DNA of 64,000 bases, from positions 51,131-115,130 of the forward strand of contig JAJYXE010000033.1 of the NCBI GenBank assembly GCA_021791145.1, read 5' to 3'. This document shows positions 9,029-18,070 of the stretch, piece by piece (position 1 is the first letter of the stretch; every line of letters starts with the position of its first letter). The notes under the pieces are model-generated. The model was not told the origin of the DNA, made no database searches, and worked only from the letters and a program-made list of their open reading frames with translations. Position numbers and translations under genes: made by a program. This stretch comes from Actinomycetes bacterium. GTDB lineage: Bacteria; Actinomycetota; Acidimicrobiia; Acidimicrobiales; RAAP-2.

Positions 9029-11905
9029 TTGGGTAGGGCGCTCGTCATCGTCGAGTCCCCGGCCAAGGCGCGCACGATCTCGCGGATGCTCGGACCCGAG
9101 TTCGTGGTCGAGTCGTCCGTCGGCCACATCCGGGACCTCCCGCGCGGTGCCGACGAGGTGCCCGCCGCCTACAAGACCGAAGAGTGGGCTCGCCTCGGAG
9201 TCGACGTGAACAACGGCTTCAAGCCTCTCTACGTCGTCTCTCCCGAGAAGCGGTCGGTGGTCGCCAATCTGAAGGCCCGCCTGAAGGACGCCGACGAACT
9301 CTACCTCGCCACGGACGAAGACCGAGAAGGCGAGTCGATCGCATGGCACCTCACCGAGGTGCTCGCGCCCCACGTGCCGGTGAAGCGGATGGTGTTCCAC
9401 GAGATCACCCCCGCGGCGATCCGGCGCGCGGTGCAGGAGTGGCGCGAGCTCGACCGCCGGCTGGTGGACGCGCAGGAAGCCCGTCGGATCCTCGACCGCC
9501 TCTACGGTTACGAGGTCTCGCCGGTGCTGTGGCGCAAGGTGATGCCGCGCCTTTCGGCGGGGCGGGTGCAGAGCGTCGCCACGCGCATGGTCGTCGAGAG
9601 GGAACGGGCGCGTATGCGGTTCCGCTCCGCGACGTGGTGGGGGGTCGAGGGCACCTTCGCGCCGACACCGGTGGCATCGGCTGACGGCGGGGAGGAGTCC
9701 GCCGGAGCCGAGCCGGCGCAGTTCGCGGCGACCCTCGTCTCGCTCGACGGCACTCCGATCGCCACGGGAAAGGACTTCGACGAGCACGGGGAGGTGGGGG
9801 GTCGGGTGCGCGTCCTCGCCGAGGCGGAGGCCCGAGCGCTCGCCGAGGGGCTCGCCGGAGGGGTCTTCACCGTCCGGGCGGTCAGCGAGCGGCCATTCCG
9901 CCGATCTCCTGCTGCGCCGTTCATGACCTCGACGCTCCAGCAGGAGGCCGGGCGCAAGCTCCGGCTCAGCGCGCAGCGGGCGATGCAGGTCGCCCAGCGC
10001 CTCTACGAGCAGGGTTGGATCACCTACATGCGCACCGACTCGACGACCCTCTCGGACGAGGCGCTCGCGGCCGCCCGCGCCCAGGCGACCGCCCTCTACG
10101 GGACCGAGTACGTGCCGCCGCAGCCGAGGCGCTATGAGCGCCGGGTCAAGAACGCGCAGGAGGCGCACGAGGCGATCCGGCCGGCCGGCGACGTCTTCCG
10201 CACTCCCGACGAGGCGTCCCACAGCCTCCACGGCGAAGAGCTGCGTCTCTACGAGCTCGTCTGGAAGCGGACCGTCGCCTCCCAGATGGTCGACGCGATC
10301 GGGACGAGCGCGCAGGTTAGGATGGTTGCGACGATGCCCGGGAGCGCCGCTGCTCTCGCCGGCTCGGAGGCGGGGGTCTCCGCGAGCGGGCGGGTCATCT
10401 CGTTTCCGGGCTTTCTCCGGGCGTACGTGGAGGGCGAAGACGACCCAGAGGCGGAGCTCGCCGACCGTGAGGTCGTCCTGCCGCACCTCGTGCGAGGTGA
10501 CCGGGTGCGTGCGCTCGAGCTCGAGGCCGGGCCGCACGCCACCCAGCCCCCCGCCCGGTACACCGAGGCGTCGCTCGTCAAAGCCATGGAGGAGCTCGGC
10601 GTCGGGCGCCCTTCCACGTACGCGAGCATCATCTCGACCATCCTCGACAGGGGGTACGTCTGGAAGAAGGGCACCGCGCTCGTGCCCAGCTTCACCGCCT
10701 TTGCCGTCGTCGGCCTGCTCGAGCGCTACTTCCCCGACCTCGTGGACTACGGCTTCACGGCGGCCATGGAAGACGAGCTCGACGAGATCGCGAGCGGGCG
10801 GGAGGAGGCGCTTCCCTGGCTCACCCGCTTCTACTTCGGCGAGGCGCGTGGAGAGAGGAAAGGAAAGCAAGAAGAGAACGGCGACGCCACCAGGCGGGCC
10901 GGCGCCGGTGCGCCCGGCGGGGAGACGGACACGGCTCGGCTGGGCCTGAAGGAGGCGGTCGCCGAGCATCTCGGTGCGATCGACGCGAGGGAGATCAACT
11001 CCATCCCGATCGGCGTCGACGCCGAAGGCCGCCAGGTCGTCGCCCGGGTGGGGCGTTACGGTCCCTACCTCCAGCGTGGGGAGGACCGTGCCTCGATCCC
11101 CGAGGACCTCGCGCCCGACGAGCTCACCATCGATCGGGCGGAGGCGCTCCTCGACGCGCCGTCCAACGACCGCGTGCTCGGGACCGATCCCGAGACGGGC
11201 CTCGAGGTCGAAGTGCGGGCGGGGAGGTATGGACCCTACGTACAGCTCGGCCCCAGCACCGATGGCGGCAAGCCGCGGACCGCGTCGCTGTTCAAGTCGA
11301 TGTCGCCGGCGACCCTCACGCTCGAGCAGGCGCTCGAGCTGCTCCGCCTGCCGCGGACCGTTGGGACCGATCCCGAGAGCGGCGAGGAGATCCTCGCAGC
11401 GAACGGCCGCTTCGGCCCCTACCTGAAGCGTGGCAGCGACACGCGGAGCCTCCTCTCCGAGGAGCAGCTGTTCACCGTGACGCTGGAAGACGCGCTCGCC
11501 CTCTTCGCCCAGCCGAAAACCCGCAGAGGCCGCGCGCAGGCATCTGGACCGCTCCGAGAGCTCGGTGCCGACCCCGAGACGGGGCTGCCGCTCGTGGTGC
11601 GCGAGGGCCGCTTCGGCCCCTACGTCAGCGACGGCACCACCAACGCGTCGTTGCGCAAGGGCGACGATCCGATGACCATCACGGTCGAGCGCGCCTCGGA
11701 GCTGCTTGCGGACCGCAGGGCAGCCGGCCCGCCGGCGCGCCGGCGGACCGCGCCGAAGAAGACCGCGGCGAAGAAGACCGCGGCGAAGAAGACCGCGGCG
11801 AAGAAGACCGCGGCGAAGAAGACCGCGCCGAAGAAGACCGCGCCGAAGAAGCAGCCCCGCGGGAGGCCGGCGCAGGGCGGCTCCGAGGAGACGGCGAGCG
11901 GGTGA
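9029..11905 (+). CDS. topA: DNA topoisomerase I (type IA) with lysine-rich C-terminal tail
   Basis: The 958-residue protein starts GRALVIVESPAKA, the TOPRIM domain, with the DEDREGESIAWHL acidic motif. The catalytic tyrosine is Tyr333 in ITYMRTDSTTLS. Several topoisomerase C-terminal repeats (GRYGPYLQRG, GRYGPYVQLG, GRFGPYLKRG, GRFGPYVSDG) follow, as in actinobacterial TopA, and no Cys4 zinc fingers are present. The end is a repeated KKTAA tail that should bind DNA and increase processivity. TTG at 9029 is preferred because AGGGAGG at 9014-9020 is well spaced for it, while the in-frame GTG at 9020 overlaps that sequence. The stop overlaps the tmk start (GTGA), so topA-tmk-holB form an operon. 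Confidence 0.95.
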   Translation: MGRALVIVESPAKARTISRMLGPEFVVESSVGHIRDLPRGADEVPAAYKTEEWARLGVDVNNGFKPLYVVSPEKRSVVANLKARLKDADELYLATDEDREGESIAWHLTEVLAPHVPVKRMVFHEITPAAIRRAVQEWRELDRRLVDAQEARRILDRLYGYEVSPVLWRKVMPRLSAGRVQSVATRMVVERERARMRFRSATWWGVEGTFAPTPVASADGGEESAGAEPAQFAATLVSLDGTPIATGKDFDEHGEVGGRVRVLAEAEARALAEGLAGGVFTVRAVSERPFRRSPAAPFMTSTLQQEAGRKLRLSAQRAMQVAQRLYEQGWITYMRTDSTTLSDEALAAARAQATALYGTEYVPPQPRRYERRVKNAQEAHEAIRPAGDVFRTPDEASHSLHGEELRLYELVWKRTVASQMVDAIGTSAQVRMVATMPGSAAALAGSEAGVSASGRVISFPGFLRAYVEGEDDPEAELADREVVLPHLVRGDRVRALELEAGPHATQPPARYTEASLVKAMEELGVGRPSTYASIISTILDRGYVWKKGTALVPSFTAFAVVGLLERYFPDLVDYGFTAAMEDELDEIASGREEALPWLTRFYFGEARGERKGKQEENGDATRRAGAGAPGGETDTARLGLKEAVAEHLGAIDAREINSIPIGVDAEGRQVVARVGRYGPYLQRGEDRASIPEDLAPDELTIDRAEALLDAPSNDRVLGTDPETGLEVEVRAGRYGPYVQLGPSTDGGKPRTASLFKSMSPATLTLEQALELLRLPRTVGTDPESGEEILAANGRFGPYLKRGSDTRSLLSEEQLFTVTLEDALALFAQPKTRRGRAQASGPLRELGADPETGLPLVVREGRFGPYVSDGTTNASLRKGDDPMTITVERASELLADRRAAGPPARRRTAPKKTAAKKTAAKKTAAKKTAAKKTAPKKTAPKKQPRGRPAQGGSEETASG
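11746..11850 (+). repeat. 15-bp tandem repeat encoding the TopA KKTAA/KKTAP tail
   Basis: Seven adjacent 15-bp units of the type GACCGCGGCGAAGAA, the first and the last two with GCGCCG variants. They encode five-residue steps of Lys, Lys, Thr and Ala/Pro and end 55 bp before the topA stop. Confidence 0.9.
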
Positions 11906-12540
11906 CGCTCGGGGGCGGGCGGCTCGTCGCGTTGGAGGGGGTCGACGGCAGTGGCAAGTCGACGCAGGCGAGGATCCTCGCTCGATCGCTCGGCGCGACG
12001 CTCACCTTCGAGCCCGGCGCGACGGCGCTCGGCCAGGCGATCCGGCGCCTGCTCCTCGAGCCCGGCGCTCCGGCACCCGACGTGCGGTCAGAGGCGCTCC
12101 TCGTGGCGGCGGACCGGGCGCAGCACGTCGCCGAGGTGGTCCTCCCCGCGCTCGACGCCGGCCAGCTGGTCGTGACCGACCGCTTCTCGGGATCGACGCT
12201 CGCCTACCAGGGCTACGGCCGCGGCCTGCCACCTGACGAGCTGCGCCCGATCGTGACGTGGGCTGCGCGCGGGCTCGAGGCCGACCTCAACGTCGTGGTC
12301 GACGTCCCGCTGCCGGTGGCGCGCGCCCGCCTCGCGCAGGTGGCCACGGACCGCCTGGAGCGCCTCGACGAGGAGTTCTTCTCGCGGGTTCGCGAGGGGT
12401 ACCTCGCCCTTGCGGCGCAAGACCCCCGGCGCTGGGTGGTCGTCGACGGTGACGGTGACGTCGCCGCCGTCGCCGCGGCGCTCCGTGACGTGGTCGTCCG
12501 GCGCCTCGAGATCGCCTCGGCGGAGAGGAGCCGGCCGTGA
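11902..12540 (+). CDS. tmk: Thymidylate kinase
   Basis: The 212-residue protein phosphorylates dTMP to dTDP with ATP. It carries the P-loop GVDGSGKST at about residues 13-21, the DR motif TDRFSGSTLAYQGYGRG (about 92-108), and a LID region with DRLERLDEEFFSRVREGY. The sequence FEPGATALGQAIR fills the place of the usual FTREPGGT substrate motif. It starts at GTG 11902, overlapping the topA stop by 4 nt, and its stop overlaps the holB start in the same way. Length and motifs are normal for the family. Confidence 0.95.
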   Translation: MTLGGGRLVALEGVDGSGKSTQARILARSLGATLTFEPGATALGQAIRRLLLEPGAPAPDVRSEALLVAADRAQHVAEVVLPALDAGQLVVTDRFSGSTLAYQGYGRGLPPDELRPIVTWAARGLEADLNVVVDVPLPVARARLAQVATDRLERLDEEFFSRVREGYLALAAQDPRRWVVVDGDGDVAAVAAALRDVVVRRLEIASAERSRP

Positions 12541-13649
12541 GCCCGCCAACCGACGAGCGCCCGTCCGCCGCGCTCTTCGACGCGGTCGTCGGACAGGAGC
12601 GGGCGGTGGCCGCTCTGCGCGCCGCAGCCCGTCACCCGGTGCACGCGTACCTCCTGGTCGGCGAGCCCGGTTCGGGGCCGCGCGCGGCCGTGCGCGGCTT
12701 TGCCGCGGCGCTGCTCTGCCCGGACGGTGGATGCGGCGCGTGCGACACCTGCCGCCGAGCCCTCGCCGGCGTCCATCCCGACTTGGTCGTCGTCGAGAGG
12801 ACCGGCGCCGCGATCGATGTGGACGACGCCCGTCGGCTCAGCGCCCTGGCCGTGCGGCGTCCGCTCCAGGCGCAGCGCCAGGTGCTCGTCGTCGGCGACG
12901 CCCACCTTGCCGACCGTGCCGCGCCCGCGCTGCTCAAGACCCTCGAGGAGCCGCCGGCAGCGACGGTGTTCGTCCTGCTCGCCGACGACGTGCCGCCCGA
13001 CCTCGCGACCGTCGCGAGCCGATGCGTCGAGATCCCGTTCCCGCCCGTTGGGACCGCCACCATCGCAGCGTGGCTCGCCGAAGGCGGGGAGGACCCGGAG
13101 CGGGCGCGGCTCGTCGCAGAAGGTGCCGGCGGCAGCGTGGAGAGGGCGAGGCTGCTCGCTGAGGACCCGGGCTTCGTCGACCGCCTCGCGCTGTGGCGGT
13201 CGATCCCGTCGCGTCTGGACGGGCACGGCGCGGTCGCCGGAGCGCTCGCGCGCGAGCTGCTCGCCGCGACCGACCGGGCGCTGGCGCCGCTCCGTCGCGT
13301 GCACGAAGCGGAGCTCGCCGCCCTCGAGACGGACGCCAAGGCCATGGGCGAGCGGGGCCTCCCGGGCCGCAAGGAGGTGCTCGAACGCCAGCACCGCGAA
13401 GAGCGGCGCTGGCGGACCGAGGAGCTCCGGATCGGCCTGGGGGTCCTTGCCGGCACCTACCGCGACCGTCTCGCAGACTCGCTGGCGCCCGATCCCGGCT
13501 GGGCGGCCCTGCGGCGCCCCGACGAGGCGAGGGCGTACGGGGCGGCGGTGGCGCTCGTGACCGAGTCGGCGGCCGGGCTCCGGCGCAACGCGCAGGAGAC
13601 GCTCCTCCTCGAGGCGCTTCTCGTGCGCCTCGCGCGCCTCGACGCCTGA
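12537..13649 (+). CDS. holB: DNA polymerase III delta-prime subunit
   Basis: The 370-residue AAA+ clamp-loader subunit has a degenerate P-loop (VGEPGSGPRAAVR, lacking the GKT lysine), as expected of delta-prime, which does not hydrolyse ATP. A Cys4 zinc module follows (CPDGGCGACDTC, about residues 61-72), then HPDLVVVER, LVVGDAHLADRAAPALLKTLEEPP (sensor and Walker B-like region) and FVLLADD. Partners would be delta, gamma/tau and the beta clamp. It is the last gene of topA-tmk-holB and its GTG start overlaps the tmk stop. The C-terminal 150 residues are poorly conserved, which is usual. Confidence 0.93.
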   Translation: MSPPTDERPSAALFDAVVGQERAVAALRAAARHPVHAYLLVGEPGSGPRAAVRGFAAALLCPDGGCGACDTCRRALAGVHPDLVVVERTGAAIDVDDARRLSALAVRRPLQAQRQVLVVGDAHLADRAAPALLKTLEEPPAATVFVLLADDVPPDLATVASRCVEIPFPPVGTATIAAWLAEGGEDPERARLVAEGAGGSVERARLLAEDPGFVDRLALWRSIPSRLDGHGAVAGALARELLAATDRALAPLRRVHEAELAALETDAKAMGERGLPGRKEVLERQHREERRWRTEELRIGLGVLAGTYRDRLADSLAPDPGWAALRRPDEARAYGAAVALVTESAAGLRRNAQETLLLEALLVRLARLDA

Positions 13650-13698
13650 GCTCCGCTGCCCCGGGGGGCGTGGGGGCCCGGGGCGCCCGGTCGGCGCG

Positions 13699-13728
13699 TT
13701 GTGGGCCTGCGTCGGGCGCGCCTACGAT
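13699..13728 (+). promoter_or_regulatory. Promoter of tRNA-Thr (TTGTGG, 18 nt, TACGAT)
   Basis: TTGTGG at 13699-13704 and TACGAT at 13723-13728 are spaced by 18 nt. The box lies 62 nt upstream of the mature tRNA, leaving room for a 5' leader removed by RNase P. Confidence 0.5.
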
Positions 13729-13790
13729 CTCGGGGCTGGGTCGGCGACGGCCGGCGGGTCGGGTCCGAGGCCGTGACCCGACCAGCGAAC

Positions 13791-13863
13791 GCCTGGGTAG
13801 CTCAGTCGGCAGAGCAGCGCACTCGTAACGCGCAGGCCGTGGGTTCAAGTCCCACCCCAGGCT
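13791..13863 (+). tRNA. tRNA-Thr, anticodon CGT
   Basis: A 73-nt cloverleaf. The acceptor stem GCCTGGG pairs perfectly with CCCAGGC and the discriminator base is T. The D arm is GCTC/GAGC and the T arm is GTGGG-TTCAAGT-CCCAC. The anticodon loop CTCGTAA gives anticodon CGT at 13824-13826, reading ACG threonine codons. The anticodon stem has one A-C mismatch next to the loop. CCA is not encoded. Confidence 0.95.
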
Positions 13864-13867
13864 CCCG

Positions 13868-15328
13868 GTGACCACTTCCGTCCGCCCTCCGGCTGCCGCG
13901 CGGCCCGACCCGGCGCTGCTCAGGTCCTTCCGAGACGTGGTCGGCGACCCGCAGGTCCTCACCGAGCCCGACGTCGTGGCCTCGTACACGGTCGACTGGA
14001 CCGGCCGGTTCGTGGGCGCGACGCCGGTGGTCGTGCGGCCCGGATCGGCGGAGGAGGTCGCCGAGCTGGTGGCGCTCTGCCGCGACCGCGGTGTCGCGAT
14101 CGTGCCCCAGGGCGGCAACACCGGCATGGTCGGCGGCGGCGTCCCCCTCCACGGCGAGGTGGTCGTGAGCCTCCGTCGGCTGGCGGGGGTGGGGCCGGTC
14201 GATGCGGCGGGGGGCCAGCTGAGCGCCCAGGCCGGCGCGACGCTGGCCGACGTCCAGGTGGCGGCGCGCGACGCCGGGTGGGCCTACGGGGTGGACCTCG
14301 GGGGTCGGGACAGCGCCACCATCGGGGGGAACGTCGCCACCAACGCGGGGGGGCTCCGGGTCCTGCGCTATGGCGACACCAGGGCCCAGCTGCTCGGGGT
14401 CCAGGCGGTGCTCGGCAACGGCGACGTCGTCGAGCACCTCGGCGGCCTCTTGAAGGACAACACCGGCTACGCCCTGCACTCCCTCTTGTGCGGGAGCGAG
14501 GGAACCCTCGGCATCGTGACCGCCGTCCGCCTCCGCCTCGTGCCGCCGGCGCCGTACCGGGTCGCCGCGATCCTGGGCGTGAGGGACACCGCGTCGGCGG
14601 TCGCCGCAGCCCAAGCGCTCCGGCGCGGCCTCCCCACGCTGTCTGCGGCGGAGCTGATGCTGCCTGCAGGTGTGGAGCTCGTGTGCGAGGTGACCGGCGC
14701 ACCGCTCCCGCTCGCCGGGCAGCACGGGGCCTACCTGCTCGTGGAGGCGTCAGGGACTGCGGACCCGGCCGGGGAGCTGACGGAGGCCGTTGCCGGGCTC
14801 GACGGCATCGAGGATGCGGCGGTCGCCCTCGACCCCCGGCGCATCGCCGCGCTCTTCGGGTACCGCGAGGGCCACACCGAGGCGATCAACTCGCTCGGCG
14901 TGCCCCACAAGCTCGACGTGACCTTGCCGCACGAGGTCCTCGCCGAGACGGTCGGACGGCTTCCCTCGATCGTGCATGGCGTGGCCCCAGCGGCCTCTGT
15001 GTGGCTCTTCGGCCACGTCGGCGACGGCAACATCCACGTGAACGTGACCGGCGTCGCCCCCGACGACGAGCGGGTCGACGATGCGGTCTTCAAGGCGGTT
15101 GCCGCCGTCGGCGGGAGCATCAGCGCCGAGCACGGGATCGGGACGGCGAAGCGCAGGTGGCTCGGCCTCAATCGCAGCCCGGCGGAGCTGCGGGCGTTCG
15201 CCGCGCTCAAAGCCGCGCTGGACCCCGAAGGGATTATGAACCCTCACGTGCTCGTGGACGTGCCGGTGACAGAAGTGCGCGCACAGTCGCGCATCGCTGC
15301 CGCGAACGCCTCTGCGCGCTCTCGGTAG
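13868..15328 (+). CDS. FAD-binding 2-hydroxyacid dehydrogenase (GlcD / D-2-hydroxyglutarate dehydrogenase family)
   Basis: The 486-residue protein has the PCMH/VAO-type FAD domain in its first half (RPGSAEEVAELVALC, PQGGNTGMVGGG, GGNVATNAGGLRVLRYG, GSEGTLGIVTAV). The second half is an FAD-oxidase C-terminal domain with GHVGDGNIHVNV and SAEHGIGTAKR. Such enzymes oxidise D-lactate, glycolate or D-2-hydroxyglutarate in the cytosol or at the membrane, passing electrons to a flavoprotein or quinone. The substrate cannot be fixed without a neighbouring Fe-S subunit, and none is present. The GTG at 13868 lies 4 nt after the tRNA. The last 28 codons overlap the convergent murD gene and extend beyond the family's usual LDPEGIMNP end. 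Confidence 0.9.
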   Translation: MTTSVRPPAAARPDPALLRSFRDVVGDPQVLTEPDVVASYTVDWTGRFVGATPVVVRPGSAEEVAELVALCRDRGVAIVPQGGNTGMVGGGVPLHGEVVVSLRRLAGVGPVDAAGGQLSAQAGATLADVQVAARDAGWAYGVDLGGRDSATIGGNVATNAGGLRVLRYGDTRAQLLGVQAVLGNGDVVEHLGGLLKDNTGYALHSLLCGSEGTLGIVTAVRLRLVPPAPYRVAAILGVRDTASAVAAAQALRRGLPTLSAAELMLPAGVELVCEVTGAPLPLAGQHGAYLLVEASGTADPAGELTEAVAGLDGIEDAAVALDPRRIAALFGYREGHTEAINSLGVPHKLDVTLPHEVLAETVGRLPSIVHGVAPAASVWLFGHVGDGNIHVNVTGVAPDDERVDDAVFKAVAAVGGSISAEHGIGTAKRRWLGLNRSPAELRAFAALKAALDPEGIMNPHVLVDVPVTEVRAQSRIAAANASARSR

Positions 15329-16638
15329 TCGCGGAACTGCCCGAAGCTGGGCGCGGCTGGCGAGAGCAGCACCACTCCTGGCCGCCCGTCTGGGCCCGTT
15401 CGGCAGCGAGCCCAGGCGAACGCCGCCGCGGTCGCGTCGGCGAGCTCGTCGAAGTCGGCAGCCTCTGCCCCTGCTGCGCGCACGGCGTCGCCGATGCGCG
15501 CACCGGCCGCGGGAAGCGTCGCAACGAACGTCTCGGGGTGCCGGGACGCGATCGATTCGGCGAGGAGGCGGTAGTCGATGCCCCGGTCCTGGCCGCCCAC
15601 GAGGAGTGCGATCGGTCGGCCGCCGAGCGTGTCGAGCGCGGCCAGGGTCGGCAGCACGTTGGTCGAGAGCGAGTCGTCGACGAACTCGACGCCCTCTACG
15701 ACCCCGATGGGGCGGAACCGGTGGTCGAGCGGCGTGAAGCCCGCGGCGGCGTGCGCGAGCAGCGCGTCGTCATCGGCCTCGGGGATCCCGAGGCCGATGA
15801 GGCAGGCGCGCGCGACGAGCGCGTCGCGGTGGTAGTGGCGTCCGGGCAGTCCCAACGCGGCCGTCCACGGGCCGTCGAGCTCGGGGTCGCCCTCGGCGAC
15901 CCACCAGACCTCGGGGCCGAGCAGCGCCGCGTGCGCCCGGAGGACCTCGCTCGAGGCGTCCGCGACCGTGAGGGCAGCGCCCGGCTGGCTGCACAAGGAC
16001 AGCTTGTCGGCGTAGTAGGTCTCCTCGGAGCCGTGCCAGTCCAGGTGGTCCGGCGCGAGCGACGTGACCGCCACGACCGGTGGCGAGGACGCGACGTCGG
16101 CCGCCTGGAAGCTCGAGGTCTCGACGACCCAAACGTCCCAGTCGTCCCCGGCGCCCGGATCCCACGGGGGGAGTCCGATGTTGCCCGCCACCAGGCAGCG
16201 CAGCCCGAGACCGGCGAGAAGATGGCCGGCGAGCGCGGCCGTGGTGCTCTTGCCCTTGGTGCCGGTCACGCACACGACGCGGGCACGGTCGGCGTCCTCG
16301 AGCCACAGGCCGAGCCCGCCGGCGACCGCGACACCCGCGTCGATGAGCGCACGGACTCGCGGGCCGTGACGACTGATCCCCGGGCTCTTCACGACCACCT
16401 CGCACGACGCGAGGGCCTCGAGCCCCGCGTCGCCCGAGAGGACGCGGAGCCCGCCGAACGCCGGCGCCGCCGGGCGGTCGTCGACCACCACGGGCACGAC
16501 GCCCATTCGCCGGAGGCGGCGGAGGTTGGCGGCGCCCTCCGTGCGGAGCCCCCACAGCCCGACGCGCGCCCCGGCGAGGTCGGACCAGCCGAGAGACGGC
16601 CGGTCCCGCGCTCGCGCGCCGTCGAGGGCCCTGCTCAC
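15244..16638 (-). CDS. murD: UDP-N-acetylmuramoyl-L-alanine--glutamate ligase (MurD, probably L-Glu-adding partner of MurL)
   Basis: The 464-residue Mur ligase has a Rossmann N-terminal domain (VGLWGLRTEGAANLRRL), VKSPGIS, the ATP P-loop GTKGKST at 126-132, GNIGLPPWD, ETSSFQ and the C-terminal LLVGGQDRGIDY and LSPAAPSFGQFRDY motifs. It adds glutamate to UDP-MurNAc-L-alanine. The gene directly downstream of a murL gene suggests it is the MurD2 type, which adds L-Glu for later epimerisation rather than D-Glu. That is inference from context; the sequence alone does not show stereochemistry. It starts at GTG 16638, overlapping the murL stop by 4 nt. Its last 28 codons overlap the convergent dehydrogenase. 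Confidence 0.88.
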   Translation of the reverse strand: MSRALDGARARDRPSLGWSDLAGARVGLWGLRTEGAANLRRLRRMGVVPVVVDDRPAAPAFGGLRVLSGDAGLEALASCEVVVKSPGISRHGPRVRALIDAGVAVAGGLGLWLEDADRARVVCVTGTKGKSTTAALAGHLLAGLGLRCLVAGNIGLPPWDPGAGDDWDVWVVETSSFQAADVASSPPVVAVTSLAPDHLDWHGSEETYYADKLSLCSQPGAALTVADASSEVLRAHAALLGPEVWWVAEGDPELDGPWTAALGLPGRHYHRDALVARACLIGLGIPEADDDALLAHAAAGFTPLDHRFRPIGVVEGVEFVDDSLSTNVLPTLAALDTLGGRPIALLVGGQDRGIDYRLLAESIASRHPETFVATLPAAGARIGDAVRAAGAEAADFDELADATAAAFAWARCRTGPDGRPGVVLLSPAAPSFGQFRDYRERAEAFAAAMRDCARTSVTGTSTST

Positions 16639-18038
16639 CGCGGGTGCACGCGGACGTCGCGGCCAGAGGCGACCTCCTCGCGGTAGCGCGGCGGGACGAA
16701 GTCCCTCCCGTCGGCCGAGAGCAGGCGGCGGAGGGCACAGTCGCGTCGCGCCGTGTCTCCCCACCGGGGTGTCGCGGCGCGGACGTCCGCGGCGAGGGTC
16801 TGGAGCTGAGCTGTGCCCCGGCGGTCCGGCCGGGCGGCGGCGAGCACCGCGGCCGCCCGGCACTCCTCATCGTCGCCCACGCACTCGAAGGGCTTCTGGG
16901 TGCCCCCGGCACCGATCAACGCCCGGAAGTTGGCAGCGAGCGTCTGGTTGCCGAGCGGCTCCCTGCCGTCGAAGATGCTCGAGAGCGCGGCGGCGTCGAG
17001 GTACGGCGACAGCACGAGGTCGACGAAGCAGCACTTGTCGCACGTCCCGCACCAGTGATCGAGCCGCTGCCGGGGATCGATGGCAAAGGCGCGGTTGCAG
17101 CTCGTAAAGACGCGGTGGTAGCGGTCCAGGCCTGCCAGCTCCCTTGCGACCCAGAGCTCCGAACGTGCCCGCAGGTAGGAGAAGTACTCGGGCGCCGGCG
17201 CGAGCGACCCGGCGAGGAGGGAGCGGAACGCGGTCTCGAACGCCTCGCTCTTCGACCACTGGTGGTTGACAGGGCGGCCCCGCGCCCAGATCGTCGGCGA
17301 GGAGGCGGACCGCTCGTTGGACATCACGACCGCGCCGTGCCCTCCGAGCACCGCCGCCGTCACCGCGATCGCAGAGAGGATCCCGGTGACCGGCACGTGA
17401 CCGTTCAAGAATCCGTGGTCGCCGGAGCGGAGCACCGCCGGGTCGATCTGGCGTGCCGCGCGCACGACCGGCAGACCGGTTGCCGCGGCCGCCTCCTCGA
17501 TCGCCGCGAAACGGTCGCCCACCCGGGACACCACGAACAGCGACGTCCCCGGCTCGCGGCGCGCGACATGCTCGGCGGTCACCACCGAGTCCATGCCCGC
17601 GCCGAAGGGCACGAGAGGGCGGTCCTCCCGCAGGGCCGCAAACGCGGGGGGCCGAGCGTCGATCCGGGGCCCGACGACCTCGATCGTCGAGAGGTCCATC
17701 TTGTTGCGGTGGGCGAACTCCCCCAGTCCTTCGACGTAGAAGGTCCGCAGGAACGCTCGCTCCTCTGCGGTCGTCGCCGTCGCGCCGAGGTCCACCACCG
17801 GCGGAGCCGCGGTCTTGTAGTAGGAGACTCCTGCCAGGAGGAACAGGATGCGGGCCGCCGCGTCAGCGGCCTTTGAGCCCCACGCGGCGGCCCAGGCCTC
17901 TCTTTCATCGGCGCGGGCGGGTGGCTCGAAGGCGACCTCTTCTTTGAACCGGCGTCGGCCGAGCGCGTACCGGCAGACGATCCGCCCCCTTGCGGCGTCG
18001 ACCTCGTAGTCCTCGTAGACGAACCGCCCGGTACTCAT
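16635..18038 (-). CDS. murL: UDP-MurNAc-L-Ala-L-Glu epimerase (MurL)
   Basis: MurL, first described in Xanthomonas oryzae, uses ATP to convert the terminal L-Glu of UDP-MurNAc-L-Ala-L-Glu to D-Glu, replacing glutamate racemase MurI. This 467-residue protein fits what I recall of the family: N-terminal FVYEDYEVDAARG and FKEEVAFEPP; a PP-loop-like nucleotide site FGAGMDSVVT (145-154); NGHVPVTGI (212-220); SNERSAS (240-246); a Cys-rich CGTCDKCCF (330-338) followed by LSPYL; and FECVGDDEECRAA near the C-terminus. It is immediately upstream of and overlaps murD, and pgeF, another peptidoglycan precursor gene, precedes it. A TAGCAT box lies 10 nt before the ATG. The assignment rests on motifs and context. 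Confidence 0.85.
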   Translation of the reverse strand: MSTGRFVYEDYEVDAARGRIVCRYALGRRRFKEEVAFEPPARADEREAWAAAWGSKAADAAARILFLLAGVSYYKTAAPPVVDLGATATTAEERAFLRTFYVEGLGEFAHRNKMDLSTIEVVGPRIDARPPAFAALREDRPLVPFGAGMDSVVTAEHVARREPGTSLFVVSRVGDRFAAIEEAAAATGLPVVRAARQIDPAVLRSGDHGFLNGHVPVTGILSAIAVTAAVLGGHGAVVMSNERSASSPTIWARGRPVNHQWSKSEAFETAFRSLLAGSLAPAPEYFSYLRARSELWVARELAGLDRYHRVFTSCNRAFAIDPRQRLDHWCGTCDKCCFVDLVLSPYLDAAALSSIFDGREPLGNQTLAANFRALIGAGGTQKPFECVGDDEECRAAAVLAAARPDRRGTAQLQTLAADVRAATPRWGDTARRDCALRRLLSADGRDFVPPRYREEVASGRDVRVHPR

Positions 18039-18048
18039 CCTGAGCCAG

Positions 18049-18054
18049 ATGCTA
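18049..18054 (-). promoter_or_regulatory. -10-like TAGCAT upstream of murL
   Basis: On the minus strand TAGCAT ends 10 nt before the murL ATG, which would give a leader of only a few nucleotides. It could also be read through from pgeF, whose stop is just upstream. Confidence 0.35.
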
Positions 18055-18070
18055 CGAGGGGCCGCACGCC

